From JALOOB01 sp964387985 (GTDB lineage: Bacteria; Chloroflexota; Anaerolineae; CG2-30-64-16), in contig CAYLZG010000001.1 in the NCBI GenBank assembly GCA_964387985.1, positions 1-64,000 on the forward strand: 64,000 nucleotides of DNA, read 5' to 3'. Positions 1 through 7,321 of this stretch are shown piece after piece. Position numbers and translations under genes: made by a program. The notes beneath the pieces were generated by a model. It made no database searches. It saw only the letters and a list, made by a program, of their open reading frames with translations, and had not been told where the DNA came from. Within the stretch, counting starts at the first letter, position 1; every line of letters starts with the position of its first letter.

Positions 1-53
1 TTGGCCTAACTATACCTGCCTCGGTAACATTTTAGCTGGCCTAACGCGCCCCG

Positions 54-83
54 TTGACATGCCCGCGTTATCAGTCATATAAT
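54..83 (+). promoter_or_regulatory. Consensus sigma-70-type promoter for the lamin-tail gene
   Basis: A perfect -35 hexamer TTGACA (54-59) and a perfect -10 hexamer TATAAT (78-83) are separated by 18 bases. Transcription should start near base 90, giving a leader of about 54 bases before the ATG at 144. The 9-base direct repeat TGGCCTAAC lies just upstream at 2-10 and 37-45 and could be a regulator site. That last point is inference. Confidence 0.8.
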
Positions 84-143
84 CACCTCGGAAGCTCACT
101 CTTTCTCCGCCGTCCCAATAACCAAACAAGAAGGGTGGACACC

Positions 144-2672
144 ATGCTGCATCGCTGCTTTTCCGCTTCCCTGGTCCTGCTCCTGTTCTGCTCGCTGTTC
201 TTGATCCCTACTGCAACTTATGGGGCTGCCAATTACCTGCTTATCAGCGAAGTGCTTTACGACCCGGCAGCCAGTGAGCCGGGAGCAGAGTGGGTTGAGC
301 TGTACAACCCCACCTCCAACCCTGTCGACCTGGCCGGCTGGGCGATAGGGGACAACACAAGCACCGACCCGCTGCCCACGTTCACCCTCGGACCCGGCCA
401 ATACCTGGTCATCACCAGCAACGAAGATGACTTTAGGGTCGCCAACCCTGGTTTTTCGGCTGCGCTCGTGTCGCTGGGCGGGCCCATCGGGAACGGATTG
501 GGCAACTCGGGCGATGTGGTCTCCCTGGTAGACGGGAGCGGAGGAATCATCGACGCGATGAGCTATGGCTCCGATGCCAGTGCATTCGATCCGCCTTGCC
601 CCGACGTGAACGAAGGCCAGTCACTGGCGCGCCAACCGGTGGATGCGGATAGCAACAGCGCGGCCGACTGGGTGACGGGCACGCCCACGCCGGGAGGAGC
701 ATCCGAGCCACCGCCTCCAGCCACCGGCACGCCCACATGGACCTTCACGCCGCCTGCCACTCCTATCTGCATGACTCGGCCGCCGCCTGCCACTCCCAGC
801 AGCCAACCTACGGCGACACCGTCCACCACCGCAACGCCACCGCCGACCTCAACTTCGGCGCCCTCGCCCACGCCGACCAGCGGCGACACGCCTGTCCCCA
901 CGCCCACCGAACAGGCAACCGGCACCCCGACGCCCACCATCACACCTGCCGCCACGCTCACCAACACGCAGGCCCCTACCGCGACATCGACTGTCCCGGG
1001 CGGATGGCCCAGGCTGCTGCTTTCCGAGGTGCTTTACGATGCGGTGCAGGGAGGAACAGACAGCGAATACGAATGGGTCGAGGTCCACAACCCGACGACA
1101 GCCACCGTGGCGCTGGCCGGTTGGTGGATCGAGGATAACGCCGGCCAGGATGAGCTGCCGTCATTCGAATTGGCGCCGGGCGAATTCGCGGTGATCGCAG
1201 CGAGGGCGACCATGTTCATCGAAGAGCATCCTGCCTTCTCCGGCAAGCTGGTTGGCTTGAAGGGAACCATCGGCAATGGGCTCAGCAACAGCGGCGATGC
1301 CGTCCGGCTGCTGGCGCCCGACAGCAGCGTGATCGATGCGATGAGCTACGGGACGAACAACGACATCTTCGATCCGCCCTGCAGCGCCGTCGATCCAGGC
1401 CAATCTCTCGCCCGGATCGACGGCGTTCCGGATAGCGACACGGCCCTGGACTGGCAGGTGCAGGTGACACCCAATCCGGGAGAGCCTGCGATCCCTGCTA
1501 CACCTACCCCAACACCTACCCCATCCGCGACGCCGACCCTGGGAACGCCGACAACGCCCACGGCAACAACAACTGCAACCGCGACATCAACTCTCCCGCC
1601 GCCTCAGATGCTCCAGATCACCTTGAACGAAGCCCTTCCCGATCCTGAGCGGGTCGACTGGGATGGCGACGGCGAGGCCAACTTCATGGATGAGTGGATC
1701 GAGCTGTACAGCGCTGCAGATCTGCCCGCGGCACTGGATGGCTGGAGCATCTCGGATGATAGCGGCACATACAGGATTCCTGCGGGCACGGTCATCTGGC
1801 CGCACGGATACCTCCTTTTGTATCGAACGCAGACACGCTTATCGCTCGGAGATTGGCGCGACACCATCACCTTGACACGAAGCGACGGGTCGGCGGCAGA
1901 TCAGTTCGCCTACAATGGAGGCCCCGGCAATGATCGCAGTTACTGCCGCGACGAAGACGGTTGGGGCTCATGGACAAGCGACTGCGAGGTCACCCCGGGG
2001 GCCGCGAACCGGCGGCGGCCGGACTCGCCACCAACCCAGACAAGCTACGCTGCGCCCACCGCGACGGTCCCCCAAACCGTTGCTGCTGCCCGCATGGCAC
2101 CCGAGGACACGCGCGCAACCATCACAGGTGTCATCACGCTGCCGCCAGGGCTCATTGCAAGGACGATCTATGTGCAGGACGCGACGGGAGGCATCAAGAT
2201 CTACCTGCGATCCGGCGAATATGGTGACCTGGTCCTGGGCGACCAGGTGCGGGTGACGGGCTGGACGCGCCAATTCTACGGCGAGACAGAGTTATCCGTC
2301 CCGGATCCAGCCTACGTGACGTACCTCGGGCCCGGCACACCGGTCTCTCCGCTGCCCATAACTTCAGCCGGCCTCACCGAGGCAAACGAAGGCCGCCTGG
2401 TGCAGGTAGTTGGATCTGTCGTCAAGTTCGAGCCCCAGGCGCTGGTTTTCGGGGACAGGAGCGGCGCCATCCGCATCTACTTTCCGGAGAGCTTGCCCTG
2501 GCGACGACCTTATGTCAATATCGGAGAGCTGTGGGCCGCGCAAGGTGTGCTGGCGCAGCACAGCGGGGAGAAGGTGACCGGCAGCGGCTACCAGATCATC
2601 CCCCGCTTCCGGTCGGATGTGGTCAGTGGGCCGGCCTTTCTGCCAGTGACGGGCGCGCGAACAGGCCCCTGA
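144..2672 (+). CDS. Secreted protein with three lamin-tail domains and a C-terminal OB-fold-like domain
   Basis: The start is ATG 144, preceded by AAGAAGGGTGG and followed by a typical signal peptide (hydrophobic LVLLLFCSLFL, likely cleavage after TYG-A). An in-frame TTG at 54 is rejected because it lies in the -35 box. Three lamin-tail domains follow at about residues 30-180, 290-450 and 490-625. The first two have near-identical signatures (SEVLYD, then EWVE, then IDAMSYG, then FDPPC, then GQSLAR). They are joined by Thr/Pro-rich linkers. Residues about 650-830 resemble an OB-fold nucleic-acid-binding region (IYVQDATGGIKIY, VTG, VGSV). The protein ends FLPVTGARTGP without a following membrane segment, so a classical sortase signal is not complete. 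Lamin-tail domains in bacteria occur in secreted nucleases and surface proteins; the role here is unknown. Confidence 0.88.
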   Translation: MLHRCFSASLVLLLFCSLFLIPTATYGAANYLLISEVLYDPAASEPGAEWVELYNPTSNPVDLAGWAIGDNTSTDPLPTFTLGPGQYLVITSNEDDFRVANPGFSAALVSLGGPIGNGLGNSGDVVSLVDGSGGIIDAMSYGSDASAFDPPCPDVNEGQSLARQPVDADSNSAADWVTGTPTPGGASEPPPPATGTPTWTFTPPATPICMTRPPPATPSSQPTATPSTTATPPPTSTSAPSPTPTSGDTPVPTPTEQATGTPTPTITPAATLTNTQAPTATSTVPGGWPRLLLSEVLYDAVQGGTDSEYEWVEVHNPTTATVALAGWWIEDNAGQDELPSFELAPGEFAVIAARATMFIEEHPAFSGKLVGLKGTIGNGLSNSGDAVRLLAPDSSVIDAMSYGTNNDIFDPPCSAVDPGQSLARIDGVPDSDTALDWQVQVTPNPGEPAIPATPTPTPTPSATPTLGTPTTPTATTTATATSTLPPPQMLQITLNEALPDPERVDWDGDGEANFMDEWIELYSAADLPAALDGWSISDDSGTYRIPAGTVIWPHGYLLLYRTQTRLSLGDWRDTITLTRSDGSAADQFAYNGGPGNDRSYCRDEDGWGSWTSDCEVTPGAANRRRPDSPPTQTSYAAPTATVPQTVAAARMAPEDTRATITGVITLPPGLIARTIYVQDATGGIKIYLRSGEYGDLVLGDQVRVTGWTRQFYGETELSVPDPAYVTYLGPGTPVSPLPITSAGLTEANEGRLVQVVGSVVKFEPQALVFGDRSGAIRIYFPESLPWRRPYVNIGELWAAQGVLAQHSGEKVTGSGYQIIPRFRSDVVSGPAFLPVTGARTGP

Positions 2673-2677
2673 TCGCT

Positions 2678-5600
2678 TCAGGCGGCGCCAGGCACATCCA
2701 GAAAAGCCCTCGCCGCCACCAGGTCGGGAGCATCAAAGCCCTCGGTGAACCAGCCAACGATCTCGGCCAGTCGCCTTCTCGCCTCAACCTTCACGTCCGA
2801 TCGCTGGGAGAGGCGAGCGCGGCTCAGAGCGGCGCGCAATTCCAGCGATCGTGATCCTTGCCGGCGGGCGAGGGAGAGGGATCGCTGGAAACAGGCCTCG
2901 GCATCGCCAGAGCCCTGGCGCGCCAGCAGCTCGCCCTTGACTCGATATATCTCCGGCGCCCATTCCAGTTCGCCCAGTCGGTGTGCTTTCTCCAGCAGTT
3001 CAGTAACCATTGCCAGGCCTTCTACCAGCTCGCCGCCCAGCCCAAGACCCTCGGCAAGGATGGTTGCATAGCGCAACTGGATCATCTCTGCTTGCAGCGT
3101 CGCCTCGAAGCCCTGGCGCAGATCGGCCAGGCCCTGCTGTATCTGCCCCAGCGAGAACAATGCCCAGCCCCGGTAAAGGGTCCCAACCGCCACCCACTGT
3201 CCAAACCCGTGCATCTGGCTGTACGCGATCGTTCGCTCTGCAAATCCCAGGGTCGTCTCCGCATCACGCATGCGCTGGTACAAGCCCGTAGTGAAGATCA
3301 GGGCATAGGCGATGGTAGCAGTGTGCTGGTGCTCCTCAGCACGCGCCAACGCCTCATTCATCCGGGCCCGGGCTTGATCGGCGTAGCCTAAGTACCACAA
3401 GACCTGCGCCTCATTGGCCGGACAACTGACCCCAGGATCCTGGCCATAGAGGTGGGCATAAGAGCGATGCCGGTCGGCATCGTAGAGCTGCCCACCTCTG
3501 GCCAGGTACTTCTGCGCCCGTCTCATCCTGCCGGTCCGGTAGAGCGTGCAGCCCAGGGCCTCGCAAGTCTGCATCACAAGCGAAGTCTCCCCCATCTTCT
3601 GCGCGATCTGCAGGCACTCCTGGGCGAGGGCAAGGCTGGCAAGGGCATCGCCGCGCACCAGGTGCAAGCGCCACAGGCCCCACAGACCACGAAACAGTCG
3701 GGGCAGATCGTTCAGTTCACGGCAAAGCTGGTTCGATCGCAGAAGTGCATCTTGCACGGGCAATGCAGTGTGCCTGTCAGCCATGGCGAGGGCCGTGGCG
3801 AGCCCCATTTGCAGATCCACTTCCAATGACCTGTGTTGGCCAGCAGCCGGAAGCTGGCCGAGCATCGCCAGGCCCCAGCGATAATAGGCGACCGCCTCTT
3901 CATTGGCCGACATCTGTAACGCGCGATCTCCGGCCAGGCAGGCGTATGGCATGGCCTGTTCGAGCAGATCCGCGCGCTCGAAGTGCTTCGCCAGCTGCCC
4001 CGCCACCACAGCAACCTGCTGTGGCTGATCCTGTGTCCGGGCTTGCAGCGAACGCGCGACTGACTCGTGTAAATGTCGACGCTCAGCAGCATCCAGGCCT
4101 TGATAGAGATACCTCTGAAACAGGATGTGCCGGAACCGGTAGTGCGAGAGATGCCGGCCGCCCACATTCTGGACGTCCACCGCCGTGACAAGTTGGTGTT
4201 GGCGACCCAACCCCTTGCTCAACTGGCGTATCAACTCGCCCACGTCGTGGCCCAGCACATCCGCGACTACCTCGGCCGTAAACTCCTCCCCCTCAACACC
4301 CGCTACCTCAAGGACAGCTCGCTGCGCTGGCGGCAGGCGGTCCATCCTTTCGCCGATCACCGCCTCCAGGCGAGACGGCAGGCCGTCCCAGTTCAGGGCA
4401 GGCCCTTCTCGCCAGCAGCCGGCAGCATCCTGAACAAGACCCTTGCGCTCCCGCATCGTCCGCACCAGCTCGACGGTGAAAAGAGGGTGGCCGTCGCTCA
4501 GGCGATGCAGTCTCTTCCGAAAGACCTCGCCGAGCGCGTTCGGCTCAAGATCGAGGTAGGCATCCACAAAGGGGCGGCTCTCGGCCCGGTCGAGATCGAT
4601 ATGCGATGCATCAAAGCGAGCCTGCAACTCGCGGAGTACTTTTTCGAGAGGATGGCGCTCGCCGTTACGGCTCACTGCGACCTCTTCAGGCCGGTAGGTG
4701 CCGACGATCAGCAACGGATAACCGGAAAGTCGCTGCCCGAGGTGAAAAAGCATGGCGCTCGACGCCCGGTCCACCCAGTGCAGGTCATCGATCCACAGTA
4801 ACAGGGGATTGCGGCATGCAAGCGCCTGCAGAACTCTCGTGAGTTGATCGAAGAGGGCCCTCTGCCCCGGCGCGGAGGTCCTGGCGTGCGCGAGCGTCTC
4901 AAGCTGCTGGCGCCAACGTTGCCCGCCAGGAAGAAGCGATACGCGAGCCGCCAATCCCTGGCCCGGAATCAGTGTCCCGGCCAGGTCCGGCCCGCAGGCA
5001 AGCAGGGCCTCCACAGCATCACCGAACACGGACCACAGGCGCGCCACGCGGTCCGGACCGATCGCACCCGCAATCCACTGCGCCTCAAGATCGCCAGTGA
5101 TCTGGGCCAGGATCTCGTGGAATGGGAACAGGGCGTCGCCGACACCATCGTGACTACTGCAGGCGCCGCCGACCGCCACCAACCGAGCATGCTTTGTCTG
5201 CGCACGGGCGGCAAACGCCCTCAGGAGAACCGTTTTGCCTCGCCCTGCTTCGCCGGCCACGAAGACTACATTGCCCTGGCCAGATAGGGCGCGGTCCAGA
5301 CGAGCATCCAGGAATGCCAGTTCACCTTCACGAGCCAGGCAGAGGGGTTCGAGCTGTGGAACGGCCGATGGCTCGGTGAGGAAGGCCGGCAACGTAACTG
5401 GCATGCCAGACCCGGCTGTTGGTCCGAACACAGTGCCCTCACCGCGACCGGTGGCATCCCTTGGGTAACGGCCGGCCTTGATTCGCTCATAGAGCTCGGT
5501 CATCTCTCGAGACGGGGTCGCGCCCAGCTCGGCTGAAAGCTGAGCGCGATAGCGAAGGTACTGAGTCAACGCTCCGTTGCTGTCTCCGCTGTTAGCTAAC

Positions 5601-6238
5601 AATCGCACGAGTTGAAGATGACTCTCTTCCAAAAGAGGATCCAACTCAAGGCTCCGCCGGGCGTAGCGCTGCGCACTGGAGCTATTGCTGCGTCGTTCGT
5701 GCCACCTCGACAGAAAACAGGTTGCCTCGACGACCTTTCGACGCAGCTGCTCGCGGGTCAGCAACTGCCACTCCTCGAAGGCCGGGCAGCCGTCCAGGTA
5801 AAATCCCTCCATGAAATCGCCCCGGTAGAGCGCAACTGCCTCCTCCAGCCGCCTTGTGGTCTCCGGGGCTGCATCAATCTGCGTACGCTGGGGCAGGATT
5901 GAAAGAGTGTCCACTAATGTGGCTACATCCAGCCAGAAATCGCTCTCGCGATTGAACTGGATGGAATGCCGGTTGCTGATCAGGTAGGGTGAGGCGGTGG
6001 GCGCGGGCTCAAGAACCTGGCGCAGGTTTAGCAGAGCCTGGCGCAAGTAGGTGCGCGCCGCAGTCTCCGGCCAATCGGGCCAAAGCAGACCGGCCAGCTG
6101 CAGCCGCGTGTGGAGGCGGTCCTCTACTGCAAGATAGGCCAGTAATGCTCTGGTCTTGTTGGTTTCAAAGTGGGCGACGCGATTCTCGTTGAGTTGGGCT
6201 CGAAACGTACCGAGCAGATAGAGAGAAAACCCGGGCAT
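2678..6238 (-). CDS. Large BTAD/SARP-type transcriptional regulator with AAA ATPase and TPR region
   Basis: This 1186-residue protein has an N-terminal OmpR-like winged helix (about 1-105), a bacterial transcriptional activation domain (about 106-255), an AAA/STAND ATPase (Walker A GEAGRGKT; Walker B LLLWIDDLHW) and a long alpha-helical TPR-like C-terminus. This is the architecture of AfsR/SARP and MalT-like regulators, which switch on target genes in response to a bound ligand and ATP. The start ATG 6238 is preceded by AGAGAGG. It is divergent from the SnoaL-like gene and may control it; that is inference from position only. It converges on the lamin-tail gene with only 5 bases between stops. 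Confidence 0.9.
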   Translation of the reverse strand: MPGFSLYLLGTFRAQLNENRVAHFETNKTRALLAYLAVEDRLHTRLQLAGLLWPDWPETAARTYLRQALLNLRQVLEPAPTASPYLISNRHSIQFNRESDFWLDVATLVDTLSILPQRTQIDAAPETTRRLEEAVALYRGDFMEGFYLDGCPAFEEWQLLTREQLRRKVVEATCFLSRWHERRSNSSSAQRYARRSLELDPLLEESHLQLVRLLANSGDSNGALTQYLRYRAQLSAELGATPSREMTELYERIKAGRYPRDATGRGEGTVFGPTAGSGMPVTLPAFLTEPSAVPQLEPLCLAREGELAFLDARLDRALSGQGNVVFVAGEAGRGKTVLLRAFAARAQTKHARLVAVGGACSSHDGVGDALFPFHEILAQITGDLEAQWIAGAIGPDRVARLWSVFGDAVEALLACGPDLAGTLIPGQGLAARVSLLPGGQRWRQQLETLAHARTSAPGQRALFDQLTRVLQALACRNPLLLWIDDLHWVDRASSAMLFHLGQRLSGYPLLIVGTYRPEEVAVSRNGERHPLEKVLRELQARFDASHIDLDRAESRPFVDAYLDLEPNALGEVFRKRLHRLSDGHPLFTVELVRTMRERKGLVQDAAGCWREGPALNWDGLPSRLEAVIGERMDRLPPAQRAVLEVAGVEGEEFTAEVVADVLGHDVGELIRQLSKGLGRQHQLVTAVDVQNVGGRHLSHYRFRHILFQRYLYQGLDAAERRHLHESVARSLQARTQDQPQQVAVVAGQLAKHFERADLLEQAMPYACLAGDRALQMSANEEAVAYYRWGLAMLGQLPAAGQHRSLEVDLQMGLATALAMADRHTALPVQDALLRSNQLCRELNDLPRLFRGLWGLWRLHLVRGDALASLALAQECLQIAQKMGETSLVMQTCEALGCTLYRTGRMRRAQKYLARGGQLYDADRHRSYAHLYGQDPGVSCPANEAQVLWYLGYADQARARMNEALARAEEHQHTATIAYALIFTTGLYQRMRDAETTLGFAERTIAYSQMHGFGQWVAVGTLYRGWALFSLGQIQQGLADLRQGFEATLQAEMIQLRYATILAEGLGLGGELVEGLAMVTELLEKAHRLGELEWAPEIYRVKGELLARQGSGDAEACFQRSLSLARRQGSRSLELRAALSRARLSQRSDVKVEARRRLAEIVGWFTEGFDAPDLVAARAFLDVPGAA

Positions 6239-6289
6239 GGTCTTGCAGCCTCTCTAACCGGCGCTCAACTACGATATTCCTACGCTAGG

Positions 6290-6298
6290 ATTATACCA
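6290..6298 (-). promoter_or_regulatory. Extended -10 promoter candidate for the BTAD regulator
   Basis: Read on the minus strand, TGGTATAAT is an extended -10 element about 45 bases upstream of the start at 6238. No good -35 hexamer is visible at 16-18 bases spacing, so this is only a candidate. Confidence 0.4.
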
Positions 6299-6345
6299 TA
6301 CGGCAGCATCTATTGCCCACATTCATATCACACAGGGAGGTCCTC

Positions 6346-7248
6346 GTGAAAAAGATTCTGAGACTGGTCTTCATGTTACTGCTGGTCGGACTCCTCGTCG
6401 CCACAACCGCGGGCGCCGCCGCTCCCGCGCCAGACACTGACCCGGAAGGCGTAATCCGCGCCATCTTCGGCGCGTTGAACGCAGGCGATGTCAAACTGGC
6501 AACTTCGTACCTAGCAGAGGATGCGGTGCTCGTCCTGCTGCCGCCAGCCATCGCTGCGCCTGATCCCAACGTCATCCAGGGAAAGGAGGCCATCTCCAAG
6601 TGGTGGACCTTCCTCGTGTCGGACAAGAGCGGCTTCGACGTCTCGGGCTTCGACGTTGAGGGAAACAAGGTCACCTGGAAGGCCGCAATGACGGGTGCGT
6701 TCTTCACTGCCCTTGGCCTTGCACCCCTGCAGGCCGAGGGCATGGGAGTCGTCGAAGATGGCCTGCTAAAATCGTATATCTGGAATGTATCCAGCGAATC
6801 CATGGCACGTTTGGCTGCTGCTGCAGCACTGGCAGCAAACAAGGAAGTGGCAAGCAATTGGCTTGTAGCGTGGGAAAAGGGAGACAAGAAGGGGATGGAA
6901 GCGCTGCTCGCCAAGGACTTTGTCAACCACACGCCGCCCCTGCCGGAGGACCGGGAAGGGTTCATTGGGGCGGGAGTTGCTAGTTTCGAGCAGTTCCCCA
7001 CAGGCAAGTACACCATCCAGAGTCTCATGACAGAGGGCGACATGGTGTCGGTCTTTGGAACTTTCGAAGGCGACCACACCGGAAAACCGTTCGAGGGAAT
7101 TCCGGCCACAGGTGCCAAGGCGAACTTCAACTTTGCGCTGCTCTTCCGCATAAAGGATGGGCAGATTGTGGAGCGTTGGGCAGCATCCGAGAGTGTCACC
7201 GGCATGCTGTTGCCCTTGGGGTACCAATTAGTGCCGCCTCAGAAGTAG
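6346..7248 (+). CDS. Secreted double SnoaL-like (NTF2-fold) protein
   Basis: The GTG at 6346 is preferred because AGGGAGG sits 5 bases upstream and the encoded N-terminus (VKKILRLVFMLLLVGLLVAT) is a textbook signal peptide cleaved near AGAAA. The 300-residue product has two tandem NTF2-like regions. The first begins DPEGVIRAIFGALNAGDVKLA. The second carries WEKGDKKGMEALLAKDFVNH and then TGKYTIQSLMTEGDMVSVFG, as in SnoaL-like polyketide-cyclase or ester-cyclase relatives. Family members bind or isomerise small ligands, but catalytic residues cannot be assigned here, so the exact role is unknown. It is transcribed divergently from the BTAD regulator. Confidence 0.8.
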   Translation: MKKILRLVFMLLLVGLLVATTAGAAAPAPDTDPEGVIRAIFGALNAGDVKLATSYLAEDAVLVLLPPAIAAPDPNVIQGKEAISKWWTFLVSDKSGFDVSGFDVEGNKVTWKAAMTGAFFTALGLAPLQAEGMGVVEDGLLKSYIWNVSSESMARLAAAAALAANKEVASNWLVAWEKGDKKGMEALLAKDFVNHTPPLPEDREGFIGAGVASFEQFPTGKYTIQSLMTEGDMVSVFGTFEGDHTGKPFEGIPATGAKANFNFALLFRIKDGQIVERWAASESVTGMLLPLGYQLVPPQK

Positions 7249-7259
7249 ACTTGCCCCGA

Positions 7260-7310
7260 GTGGTCCGGCGTGGAGGGCATGGCCCGCCGGACCACGAGCC
7301 GGCGGGCCGG
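7260..7310. terminator. Hairpin between two convergent genes (probable bidirectional terminator)
   Basis: An 11-base-pair stem (7260-7270 with 7285-7295) competes with a second GC-rich stem (7282-7290 with 7298-7306) that is followed by GGTTTCTCC. It lies in the 73-base gap between the stops of the SnoaL-like gene and the SpoIIE-type phosphatase gene. The T-run is poor, so termination efficiency is uncertain. Confidence 0.5.
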
Positions 7311-7321
7311 TTTCTCCTGTC

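Noticed and set aside
54..143. Extended N-terminus of the lamin-tail protein from TTG 54
   Set aside because: That codon lies in the -35 box, and the signal peptide and ribosome site support ATG 144.
563..1561. Long Val/Gly-rich minus-strand frames opposite the Pro/Thr linkers (also at 28450-28668 and 43045-43329)
   Set aside because: These are shadows of the TPT-rich coding repeats, with no ribosome site or family match.
2630..2672. Sortase anchor LPVTG at the end of the lamin-tail protein
   Set aside because: No hydrophobic segment or proper basic tail follows, so a classical sortase signal is not supported.
7260..7310. A riboswitch or structured RNA between the SnoaL-like and SpoIIE genes
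   Set aside because: The gap lies between two stop codons and is best read as a terminator hairpin.
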